From NCBI GenBank assembly GCA_046328715.1, contig JAXLWB010000006.1, forward strand, positions 124,001-188,000: a DNA stretch of 64,000 nucleotides. The letters run 5' to 3'. The stretch's first letter is position 1. Each line of letters starts with the position of its first letter. The notes under the pieces were generated by a model. That model was given only the letters and a program-made list of their open reading frames with translations. It was not told the origin of the DNA and did not search any database. A program made the position numbers and the translations under genes. The stretch comes from JAXLWB01 sp046328715 (GTDB taxonomy: Bacteria > Chloroflexota > Anaerolineae > Caldilineales > Caldilineaceae). Positions 36,977 to 47,100 of the stretch are shown here, piece by piece.

Positions 36977-37527
36977 TCAGCGATTCAGCAATGGCAGGAA
37001 GATACGATTGGTTAGCATCGCGTCCTCGCCGCTTTCCTCGCCGACGGGTTTGCTGAGATATTCAGCACCGCTCTCTTCGCTGGAGATTTGTACATCGCGG
37101 TCGGTACTGACAACCAGCCGTTTCTCAAACTTGAGGATGCTGGAGGCAGGGGTGATGACACCGGCCAAACCCAGACTATCATTGTTACCTTCAAGCAGAC
37201 TGGCGGGATTGTCGCGTTCGCCACTGCTGATGTCGAAGGTGAAACGAGCCGGGTCGAGAATGGCTAGACCAACCAGATCGTCGCAGACATTTCTAGCCAG
37301 GTCGCTAATGAGTGCGCCAAATAGTGTGAGATTACTCCCTTGGCTACTCCTTATGATAGGTACCAGCGGCAAAGGCTGTGACATCACTTAACTTGTCGGA
37401 AACAGTACCGTCATCGTAGTTCCAACCCCAACCAATTACACTACCTGGCAGGCTAGATTGGGCTTGGGCTGTTTCGACTATTCGCTAAGGCGAAAAGGAT
37501 GGCGAGCGCCAGGGTTACTGTATGCAA
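36977..37527 (-). pseudogene. Broken gene for a secreted RCC1-repeat protein
   Basis: Three fragments in different frames lie in order on the minus strand. First, a hydrophobic signal-peptide-like stretch (HTVTLALAILFALA) from about 37527 to a stop. Second, an RCC1-like repeat, SVIGWGWNYDDGTVSDKLSD then VTAFAAGTYH, around 37450-37355. Third, an open C-terminal frame (36977-37387, GTG start) ending in NRIFLPLLNR, the same tail type as the giants. At least two frameshifts and the hairpin element at its 5' end explain the loss of function. Its promoter (37722-37753) still has the phased-repeat layout. The original was probably a small secreted RCC1-propeller protein divergent from SARP 3. The 136-residue C-terminal frame could still be translated, but it has no recognisable domain. 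Confidence 0.7.
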
Positions 37528-37635
37528 GGTGTATCTCAAGTTTGGGGCAAAGTCAGAACCACGAGCGTGAGCAAGTGGCAGCCAGTCGCTCAGGCTCGTG
37601 GTTCTGACAGACTCGCCCCCATTCTGAGATACACC
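37528..37635. repeat. 108-bp imperfect inverted repeat (MITE-like) at the pseudogene 5' end
   Basis: The termini GGTGTATCTCA (37528-37538) and TGAGATACACC (37625-37635) are exact complements, as are the inner arms GTCAGAACCACGAGC (37552-37566) and 37594-37608. The whole folds into one long hairpin. It separates the promoter at 37722 from the signal-peptide remnant. No coding capacity. Confidence 0.7.
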
Positions 37636-37721
37636 CCGTATGCAATTCTTGCTTGTAAATTGGGATGACCTGTGTGTATACTTTTAGAATAATATTTATT
37701 TGAAACACTGTTTCTTCTATT

Positions 37722-37753
37722 AGCATAGCAGCATCCATTAATCGATCATTACT
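37722..37753 (-). promoter_or_regulatory. SARP-type promoter P5 of the pseudogene
   Basis: Minus-strand heptamers AGTAATG (37747-37753) and ATTAATG (37736-37742) are 11 bp apart. Eight bases then lead to the -10 box TATGCT (37722-37727). The -10 and inner heptamers closely match the promoter of the giant 4 unit (61455-61508). A third unit is unclear. The array ends 35 bp before SARP 3, which reads the other way. Confidence 0.65.
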
Positions 37754-37787
37754 GGCACCAATCAATGATACATAGGTAAACAGACGC

Positions 37788-40700
37788 ATGAGCATCTTAC
37801 AAATTCGTCTGTTTGGCCCCGGCCAACTGCGCGCTGCCAGCGGCCAAATTGTGCAGGTTCAGGCGCGCAAAGAGTTGGCAGCGCTTGCTTACTTACTCCT
37901 AGAAGGGGGCCAGGCGCAGAGCCGTGACCTCTTGCAAGCGCTCTTGTGGGGTGACCTTAATACCGAAAGCGCTCGCAACAACCTGCGTGTGGCACTCTCT
38001 CGCCTCCAGTCACTCATTGGCCCGACGGAAAATACGACGGCTACGCCCAAGTTACTCCAGACCAGCCGCATCGACGTCCAGTTGAATCCCGCCGCGCCAA
38101 TCTGGGTGGATGTGACAGTGTTTCTGGAACTGCTGGCCAAAACCCGACACCATGAGCACGCCAGTCGGAGTGCTTGTTTGCCCTGCTTCCAAACGCTACA
38201 AAAGGCGGTGGAACTCTATCAGGCTGAGTTTTTGGCGGGGTTTGCCCTCGCCGATAGTCCAGCCTTTGAAGAGTGGCTCTTTTTACAGCGCGAACGGTTG
38301 CATGTCCTGGTCAGTGATGCCTACCGAGATCTGGCTGCCTATGCCGAAACGACTGAAGATTGGAGGGGTGCCCGTAGCTATGCCCAGCGCCAAATTGAAT
38401 TAGACCCGCTTTGTGAACCAGCCTATCGCCAGCAGATGCGCCTACTGATCCGCCAGGGTGAGCGCAGCGCCGCGCTGGCAGTTTTCGAACGCTGTCGCCA
38501 GCAGTTGTATGAAGAATTAGGGCTTGATCCAGAAGCAGAAACGTTGGCGCTGCACATGCAAATCCTGACAGCGGAGGGTGCGCTCAATGCTCCGGTCATC
38601 TCACCGCTCCCGATGGCACAGAACGTCCCAAGCGCAGTGTCCACGATGCCCACAACGCTTGTCAGTTCTCCGCTCCCGCAGCAATTGACCTCGTTTATCG
38701 GACGCGAGCAAGAGTTAGAGGAAATCCACGCGTTATTGCGGGCCGGGAGCTCGCGTTTGATCTCCCTGGTGGGACCGGGGGGCATCGGCAAGACTCGTTT
38801 GGCGCTCCAGGTGGCTGGCGTCACCCAATATCTCTTTGCCAATGGGGTTCACTTTGTGCCGCTGGCCGGGGTGCAGGACGCCAGTGCGCTACCGGTAGCG
38901 ATCCTAGATACCTTACAGGTCAACCTCGCCGCCGGATCAACTTCCCCAACCAACCAACTCTTGACGCGGCTTGCCCACCAACACATGCTCCTGGTCATTG
39001 ACAATCTGGAGCATTTAATGGAGGGGGTTGATCTACTGTTGGCCATTTTGCAGGCGGCACCGAGCGTCACACTCCTTGTGACAAGCCGAGAACAGCTCAA
39101 CTGTCAAGCCGAAGATTGTTTTCTACTCACGGGCCTGACGACTCCAACCCAATCGGATTTGGCCCATGCTGCGCAAACGGCAGCGGTTCGCCTTTTCTGC
39201 GACCGCGCTTACCGGCTGGACAAGGAGTTCAAGCTCACAGCGCAAAACTGTGGCGATATAGTGCGCATCTGCCAGTTGGTGGAAGGGTTGCCCCTGGCGC
39301 TGGAGTTGGTCACCACCTGGCTAGGTGAATTGGATTGTGCCGGACTGGTGTGTGCGCTTACACAGGGGCAGATGGTCCTGGCAACCACCCAACGCGATTT
39401 ACCAGCCCGCCACCGCAGTATGCAGGCGGTCTTTGACTATTCCTGGCACCTCTTGAGCGCCAATGAGCAACGCCTGCTCAGCCGGCTTGCACTTTGCCAG
39501 GGACGCTTTTCTGCCCAAGCTGCGGCAGCCATGTTTGGTGCATCACGGTTGGATCTGACTCATTTGCGCTACAAATCGCTCCTGCGCATGGCCGATGCTG
39601 GCTATTATGACCTGCATCCGCTCGTGCGAAGCTTTGCTCTGGCTACCCTCGATCCGATGTCGTTGGCACAGGCCGAAGCGCAGATAGTCACCTACTATCT
39701 ACACCTTGTCGCTGCACAGGCGGACGTTTTGGATGGGGAGACGCCGCTAAGTGCTATCCAGACCATCGGCGGCGAGTTGGACAATATCCATCAAGCCTGG
39801 CAGTGGGCTGAGCGCCATATGCGACGCGATCTGCTCTTACAAAGTGTTGCTGGCTTGGGCAGCTACTATGCAGCGACTGGCCGCAACGTCGAGCGCGAAG
39901 CACGCTTTTTACCTCTCGCGCAGCGCCTGGTTGCGGATGCGGGTGCTGATGAAACAACCAAACAGCTTTGTTTGCGGCTGTTGGATCATAGCTGTTCTGC
40001 GTTACTCTGGCTAGCTAACTTCACCAAAGCGTTGCCCACGGCGCAAATGCTGTTGACCTTGGCGCAAACTGGTGGCGACCAACAGTATGCAGCGTATGCC
40101 CTGATCCACTCGGGGCGTGCGTTCTCATTACAAGGGATGACCAAAGAGAGCGAGCCCCAGATGGTACAAGCGTTGGCCATTGCCCGCCAATTGGAGAATC
40201 CCCATCTGCTCGGTTATGCCCTGGTTGAACTGAGCACCATTGTGCGCAATTTGGGCCGCCGCGCTGAGGCGGAAACCTTACTCACCGAGAATCTTGCCTT
40301 GCAACGTGCACATGGCAATCGCACTGAGGAACAACGCACCTTGATCTATTTGGCCTTCAGCCGCAATGAAGATCGGGACTTTCAGGCCGGACGCAGCTAT
40401 TTAACCGAGGCGGTTCGCCTCTTGCAACTGACTGGCAACCGCCATCTGGAAGCGCGTATCGCAAACTCACTCGGCTACACAGAGGCCATGCTTGGCAACT
40501 ATGCGGCGGCGCTGGAAAATCACCACGTTTCACGCCGCATCAGCCAGGAGATTCGCCAGCCAGTGCAGGAAAGCCATGCCCTTCACAATCTTTGTACCGT
40601 ACAACGCAAATTAGGCAACTTGCTCCTGGCGGAAGAGTATGGTCAAGAGGCGCTCCGCCTTGCACTTGACACCGGGCTGCCCAGTGCGATCCACTATGCG

Positions 40701-41144
40701 TACCTTCATTTGGGCTATGTGTGGCTGGCTGGCGGCAACTTGGAAGAGGCAGCCACGACCTTTGCTGCGTTGGCAGCAACCTGGCAGGACCAAGGTCGTA
40801 CAAACCCGGGCTTGGAAGCCTTAGTGGGAATGGCGGCGGTTGAGTGGCGGCTGGGCCAAGGCGCGCAAGCTGCTGAACGAATTGCACCCGTTGTTCCGCT
40901 TCTGATCGAACGGGTGCCGGATGGAGCCGACGAACCTTTCGAAGTATACCTCACCTGCTATGCGATCTTACAAGGCACAGGCGATGAACGTGCACCTGCG
41001 CTCTTGAAGACAGCCTATACTCAGTTACAAAGCATGGCCACCAAGATCACCGACAAGGCCCTGCGCACACTCTTCTGGCAAGCACCGGCGCACCATCAAA
41101 TTCGTACCTTATGGAAGTTGGACAGTGAATCAGTGAGGCAGTAG
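37788..41144 (+). CDS. AfsR-type SARP transcriptional regulator 3 (BTAD, NB-ARC/STAND, TPR)
   Basis: An 1118-residue regulator of the same type. The N-terminus MSILQIRLFGPG leads into the winged helix (ESARNNLRVALSRLQSLIG) and BTAD. The NTPase has FIGREQEL, Walker A GPGGIGKT near 329, Walker B LLVIDNLEHLM near 401 and EGLPLALE, where the other two have MPLGLE. TPR-like repeats fill the C-terminal half. Sequence identity to the other two looks lower than theirs to each other. It is divergent from the pseudogene promoter and convergent with giant 4; its stop codon lies inside the hairpin at 41132. The shared ATTAATG word suggests that it controls both P5 and the giant 4 promoter 24 kb away (inference). 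Confidence 0.92.
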   Translation: MSILQIRLFGPGQLRAASGQIVQVQARKELAALAYLLLEGGQAQSRDLLQALLWGDLNTESARNNLRVALSRLQSLIGPTENTTATPKLLQTSRIDVQLNPAAPIWVDVTVFLELLAKTRHHEHASRSACLPCFQTLQKAVELYQAEFLAGFALADSPAFEEWLFLQRERLHVLVSDAYRDLAAYAETTEDWRGARSYAQRQIELDPLCEPAYRQQMRLLIRQGERSAALAVFERCRQQLYEELGLDPEAETLALHMQILTAEGALNAPVISPLPMAQNVPSAVSTMPTTLVSSPLPQQLTSFIGREQELEEIHALLRAGSSRLISLVGPGGIGKTRLALQVAGVTQYLFANGVHFVPLAGVQDASALPVAILDTLQVNLAAGSTSPTNQLLTRLAHQHMLLVIDNLEHLMEGVDLLLAILQAAPSVTLLVTSREQLNCQAEDCFLLTGLTTPTQSDLAHAAQTAAVRLFCDRAYRLDKEFKLTAQNCGDIVRICQLVEGLPLALELVTTWLGELDCAGLVCALTQGQMVLATTQRDLPARHRSMQAVFDYSWHLLSANEQRLLSRLALCQGRFSAQAAAAMFGASRLDLTHLRYKSLLRMADAGYYDLHPLVRSFALATLDPMSLAQAEAQIVTYYLHLVAAQADVLDGETPLSAIQTIGGELDNIHQAWQWAERHMRRDLLLQSVAGLGSYYAATGRNVEREARFLPLAQRLVADAGADETTKQLCLRLLDHSCSALLWLANFTKALPTAQMLLTLAQTGGDQQYAAYALIHSGRAFSLQGMTKESEPQMVQALAIARQLENPHLLGYALVELSTIVRNLGRRAEAETLLTENLALQRAHGNRTEEQRTLIYLAFSRNEDRDFQAGRSYLTEAVRLLQLTGNRHLEARIANSLGYTEAMLGNYAAALENHHVSRRISQEIRQPVQESHALHNLCTVQRKLGNLLLAEEYGQEALRLALDTGLPSAIHYAYLHLGYVWLAGGNLEEAATTFAALAATWQDQGRTNPGLEALVGMAAVEWRLGQGAQAAERIAPVVPLLIERVPDGADEPFEVYLTCYAILQGTGDERAPALLKTAYTQLQSMATKITDKALRTLFWQAPAHHQIRTLWKLDSESVRQ

Positions 41145-41194
41145 AACAGTGAGACAGTAACTACTTTACTATCTCACTATTCTACTGCCTCACT
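41132..41194. terminator. 29-bp hairpin between SARP 3 and giant 4
   Basis: The arms 41132-41160 and 41166-41194 pair over 29 bases with two G-U type mismatches and a 5-base loop. The arms are built from AGTGAG/CAGTAG-like words. The left arm contains the SARP 3 stop; the right arm ends 3 bp from the giant 4 stop at 41198. Likely a bidirectional terminator, although long U-tracts are missing. Confidence 0.7.
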
Positions 41195-41197
41195 AAC

Positions 41198-44100
41198 CTA
41201 CCTTTGGACCACTGGCAAGTAGAGGGTATGCCCTGCTGCTGGCGCATCGATGGTCAGCGAGCCATCGACCGGCGTGGTTGTGAGCAGCGCCGCTAAAGAG
41301 GTAGCGAGTACTGCGTCTATGAAGTGCACGGGTGTGCTTCCGGTAGTGTTGGGGGGGGTGGTGTAGGAGATGGTGAGAATCGCACCACTGCCAGGTGGGA
41401 TGTTCAAGCGGTCCAGGTTGTAGAAGAGTACCTGATAGCCGCGCAGGTTGACATCACCCGTCGCAAAGCCACTGCCCACGACAGTGAAGCCACTCATGCG
41501 CTCGGTCACCTGAACACCGGTGATTTGGATGCCCAGTGAGGCGTCATAGGTAAAGTGCAACTGACCCGAGGCGATGGCGTCGCTGTTGTCCAGCAAGAGT
41601 GAGAAGCTGCCACTCGTCTCCAACCCCGTCGTCACCGTGTTGCCCACTCCTTGGGTGCCCAGTCTGTCCTGCGGTGCAACCAAGGCTGCATTGGCAGCGA
41701 AGATCAGGTTAATCAACAGCTGTAGGTCAAGCACATTCCACTGGCTGTCGTGGTTCAAGTCGGCACGCTGCCACCAGTCGAGGGCGTAGAGCGTGGTGTT
41801 GGGTTGGCTGCCAGCCTGAATCATGTTAATCGTCAACTGCAAGTCAATCACATTGACCGAGGCGTCGCCATTGATGTCACCAGACGGCACCACGACATCC
41901 TGCGTGAAGGTGGCGGTAACCACTTTGTTGCTGTTCAGCGTGATGCTGGTCGGGCTGCTGTTGCCACTCAGGTCACCACTCCAGCCAGTGAAGCTCCAGC
42001 CCGTGGCGGCGGTGGCGGTGATCGGTACCACCGTGCCAGAAAGGTAACTGCTCGTGGTCGGTGTCACCAACCCGTTGCCCACGATGTTCACAGTCAGCGT
42101 GTAGTCACTGAGGCGGCTGAAGGTGGCGGTCAGGGTTTTGTGGCTGTCCATCGTCAGTGTCACTGGGTTGCTGCTGCTGGTCACGGCGCCACTCCAGCCA
42201 GCAAAGAACGAGTTGGCGTTGGCGGTGGCGGTCACGGTCACCACTGTGCCGTAGGCGAAGCTGGTGCCGCTCGGTGTGTTGCTCAGCGTGCCAGTGCCCG
42301 TGCCCGTCTGGTTGAGGGTCAGGGTGTAGCTTTGCAGTGCAAAGCTGCCGGTGATGGCCTTGTTGCTGGTGACGGTCAACGTCACGGGGTTGCTGCTGCT
42401 CACCAGGTCACCACTCCAACCGCTGAAGGCACTGCCCGTAGCGGCGGTGGCGGTCAGGGTAATCACATCACCGTAGCGGTAGCTGCTCTGCTGCGGTGCG
42501 ATTTGAATCGTGCCATTCCCGACTGCGGCGCTGGTGACGGTGTAGCTGTTCTGGGTGAAGGTGGCGGTGATAGTCTTGTCCGCATCCAGCTTGAGGCTGG
42601 TCGGGTTGGTGGTGGTGACCACAGCCCCCGACCAGGCGGCAAACGACCAGCCAGGGTTGGCAGTCGCTGTAATCGGCACCACCGTCCCCGAGATGTAGCT
42701 GCTCAGGCTCGGTGTGACCACACCACTGCCCACCACACGCACCGTCAGCAGATAACTCTGTGGCGGAATGACAGCGAACTGAGCGGTGACTTCACCCACC
42801 ACCTGCGTCGCCTGATTGCCCGCCAAGTCAGTCGCCACGGCCACCACCTGGTAGACACCGACCTGGTCGAAGAGGAAGCTGCCGGTCCAGTTTGCGCCAT
42901 TGAGCGTTGCTGGCACAATCGTGCTGCTGCCATCCGGGCGCACGACATAGAGTTGTACACCGGCCACCCCATCGCCATCGCTCACTGTGCCATAGCCGAG
43001 CAGCACAGCGACATTCGAGATGAAGACCCCCTGGTTGATGGTGGTGGGACCAAAGACGGGCGCAACCGAATCGACTAGCACTGTCTTGGTCAACGGCTGG
43101 CTGAGGTTGCCTGCCACATCATCGCCGACGATGCTCAGGGTTGTGGTCACACCGTCACCCAAGGCGGGGGCGAAAAGTGTCCAACTGCCGTCGGCCAGGA
43201 CCGCTTGTGCGGTACAGTTGTTACCGTCACTGCACAACTGGGCACTGTTGGCGGCGACCGTGTCGGTCAAGGAACCAGTCAACCCCAGTTCGGCATTGCT
43301 CAGTCGTCCATCACTCAGGGCAGTTTGGCTGGCGGCTGAGAGGGCCAGGGTCGGAGGCGTGCTGTCGACCTGCACCGATTTCACGTCACTCCAGGCTTCG
43401 TTGCCGTAGCTGTCCGTGGCTTTGCCACGCAGGCTGAAGCTGCTGCCCTCCGTGGCGCTGCCCGCATCCCACAGACATTGATAGGCAAAGCCGAATGGGG
43501 TACAAGCGGTGAGCGTGCCGTTGACTTCGAGGTCGAAGCGGCTGATCGACGACTCGTCCTGGGCAAAGCCGTAGGCGGTGTTGCTGCCTGGGTTGGCGTA
43601 GCTGCTGGCGACCGTCACATTGCTCGGCGGGGTGAGGTCAACCGTGTAGTCCAGCGTGGTCAGTTGGTAGGGTCGGTGGTAGCTATCGGCCAGGGTCAGC
43701 ACAAGCTGGCCATCGCTATTGATGCTCCCATGCAGGGTCAACTCGACGGTGCCCGAAACAACAAGGTTGCTGGCCGTCTGCGGGACATTGGTGAGTGCCG
43801 CTCCACCTGAGGTGGTGCCGTTCACACTCAACTGGGGCAGCGGAGCACTGCCCACATTCTGCACGGCAACGGTCAGGCTGACGCTGTCACCTGCCCCTAC
43901 CACACCCGCTGCCGGACTAGCGAGCACTTTCGCCTCAAGTTGGGCATCCGCCCATACCCCAGCCGCTGGCACAATGCCTGACCCGAGCGAACCAAACTGG
44001 ATGAACTGGTTCCAGCTCTGCCCCAGATTCTTGTCCGGGAGAGTCGCCCAGACGTTGAGTGCATCTTTGGTCGAGGCTACCCCTAAGACTTTGAGGGTTG

Positions 44101-47100
44101 TTCCTGCTGGGTTGCTGATACCCAAGTCGGCAAACGACAACACAACATCGTTGAGCGCACCGCTGCTCAAGGCAGCCACTTCGGTCTGCGTCACCCAACT
44201 GCCGCTGTAGGCGAGCAGTGTCGGGGTGATGCCATCCGAGAGACGCACCAGATAGTTGGCAGCAAAGGGTAACACACCACTTTGGCTGGGACCATAGGGG
44301 TTGTAGAGGTCAGTTGTGCCACCACTGCCCGTGCCTAGATAGAGATAGAGGTCGCCGTCGCTGCTCAGGTTGGCACCCTCCCAGCGCAGCCGCAACTGGC
44401 TGGCATCCCAGCCCGCAAAGAGCTTCTGTGTCCCGTGTTCGGCCGTACTCATCTGCCCGACCTGTTTGCCGCCGCTCGTCACCCAATCCTCCTGGGCTAG
44501 ATTGGCAATCAGGTCAGGAGTCGCAGCACCGTCGAAGAGGTAAGGACCGCTACTATAGGCGGTTTGATTGCCATTGGCATCCACGGCGATGACATGAGCG
44601 TAGCGAGCACTGGCCTCGCTCACGCTTTGGTCATGGCTCCCGGCACCGGCAGCATAGACGCTCAATGCTGCCACGGTGGTGGTGGGTGTCGTCGTCCAGC
44701 CAGCATAGACACTGTCTGCACCCGCAATGGCAGGCCAGGCAATGCGTAGATTGAAGTTCGTGATGACCGCACCTGGGGTGATGATTGTGCCATTGCTCAG
44801 GCTGACGGTGGGGGTGAAGACCGTCGGGGGGACCACATCGACGAGCAAGTTGGCCGTGGTATTGGCAGTGCGCCCGGCTTTGTCCGTGGCATGCACGGCG
44901 ACCGCTAGCGTGCCGCCATCGGGGTTGCTCACAGCCAACGGTGCCACGGGCAGAGTCCAGTCGCTCGCGCTGATGATGGCGGCTTGCCATGCCCCGCCAT
45001 CGAGGCTGACTTCGACGCTGATTACCTGACTATCATCGAACGCGGTCCCATGCAACCGATAGGTACCGTCAGCGTCCAATCGGGCCAAGGTCACCGGCTC
45101 ACCCGTGATAGTCAAGGCCGGAGCGGCCAGGTCGATATAGAGGGTATTGACCGGGCTGGTGGCTGTTAAGCCTGTGCTGTCGGTCAGCTCAGCAGTCAAC
45201 GTATAGACACCGGCTTGGGCGGGCGTCCAGGCTACCGGCCAGAGCAGGTCGGTCGGGGCAGCCGGAATGGGTGCACCATCGGGATATTGGGCGAGTACAC
45301 TGCCGTTGAGCAAGAGACGAGCACTGTCAACCTGGTTGATGGTATTTAGCCCGACTTCAAAGGTCATCGGGGTGAGCGCTGTCAGCCCTGTGCCATCGGT
45401 CGGGGCATGAATGCTGGCGCTGATGGGCGGTGCGTCGTGTCCCGGAGGCAGTGGTGTGCTAGTGGGCAACCCAATCGCCGTGGCGTTGGGATTGCCGCTG
45501 GCGATGAGCAGACTGTAGCCGCTGCGGCACAGGCTCACACTCAGGCCCGAGTTCGACCCAGTGCGCAGATAGTAGCGTCCACCGGCAGTCGGCATGTAAA
45601 GCAGTTGCCCGTTGTTGACCTGGAGCAGGGTGATGCCATCCGCCGCATAAAGGGCGAGGGCGATGCTCTGCGCCGGGTCAAGGGTCTGGGCAGTGAGCGT
45701 ATATTGTAGTCCGGCGGTCAGCGCTAGCTCATGCCAGTCGGCGTCGTCGGCTCGGTCAAAGGTGTGACCGGCGCTGCTGCCCCGGGCCATGTCGAACAGT
45801 TTGGCAGTGGCAACGGTATTGTCCATCTCAAAGGGGTCGGCAGTCGCCGTGCAGCTTTCGGGGCTAGGTGTGACAGTAATGGCTGGACCGCTCGCAGCAC
45901 CAACCGGGGCACCGTCACCAGGCTGTGGCTCAGGCGTCGGCGTGCCCGTAGGGGTCGGTGTCGGGGTGGACGGATTGCCGTTATCGACACAGAGTTCCAG
46001 GCTCCAGCCATAGAGATCGCCGTCTGTGGTGCCGAGCTCGCTGTTGCCGGCCCGGTTGTCAGTAACGTAGAGGGTCCAGAGGCCGCTGCTGGCCTTACCG
46101 ACGAAGGGTGCAAAGCTGTTGCGACTGGGGCGGTAGGCGGTGCCAGTGGTGGGGAAGGGCGGCGGGCGCAGCCCCGCGATGGCATCATCATCGATGGCGA
46201 GTTGACAGTTATTATCCCCACATGTGCTGTAGAAGCCGTAGTCACGGAAAGCGAAGAGATCCACCATCGTGCCGTCCGGCGCACCCAGACCGAATGATAG
46301 ATCATTCAGCCTGCTGTGCTGGAAGGTAAGCCCCTGAAGGCCGATGTGGGTCACCGTGCCGTTGACAGGCACCTGGAGCGTTGTGCCCAAGGTCGTCAAA
46401 TCCGCAATGTGCTTGGGAAGATCGCTGCTAGGGTAGACAGCGCAACTCCAGTTGTTAGGCAGCGGCGTCGGCACAGGAGGTGCGTCAATCTGCACGTCGA
46501 TGGTATAGGGCAGATTGGCGGTGCTGTTGCCCGACGGTGCTGCCACTGCGAGTAAAAAGTTGCCAGCGCTACTCATGATCGAGTCGATGTTTGTGGTGAC
46601 ATCGAAGAAGCCACCGGTGGGCGCTTTGGCGCTGAGTTGCATGCCGGGTGTCAACGCACGTAAGTTGATCTGGATGTGGTCACCGACACCGACGGGGAAG
46701 CTGTACCAATCGGCGTCGTTGGTTTCACAGAGCATGGTGCGTAGCGTCAGTGTACGTGTGATGATCGTACGCTCGCTGCCCTGGAAGTTGTTCGGTTCAT
46801 AGGGATCGAGGCCAGAGCAAGTCGTATCAACGCTAAGCCGCAACTGATATTGCTGAGTCGTCGGGGCCAGGTTCGGGGACCAAACCACCACCGACCAAGC
46901 ACCGGACTGATTCAATGTGAAGCTGCTGCCGTAGCTTAGCCATGAGCCGGGGAAAATGCCGCTGTAGTAGTTGCCAGCCGGATCATAGATCGAGAGATAG
47001 TAGTCAGCCGGTCGGGTCGGCAGGTCGATGGTCACATTCTGGCCGACGACGCCGTTGAAGGTGTAGTAGTCCTTGTCTCCCTCGTAGCAGAGCGCGGCAG

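Noticed and set aside
37553..37795. 80-residue minus-strand frame upstream of the pseudogene
   Set aside because: It crosses the P5 promoter, the -10 box and the hairpin element, and has no relatives in the window.
2986..41144. SARPs as pathway-specific regulators of an antibiotic cluster
   Set aside because: The family often has that role in Streptomyces, but no biosynthetic enzyme lies in this window. The neighbouring operators precede surface-protein genes.
41750..43078. Long open frames on the plus strand opposite the giants (also 8945-9886, 30134-31402, 55232-56554)
   Set aside because: They are antisense to continuous, domain-rich coding sequence, contain low-complexity Val/Gly/Arg/His-rich translations with no recognisable domains and lack ribosome sites. 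They follow from the codon bias of the real genes.
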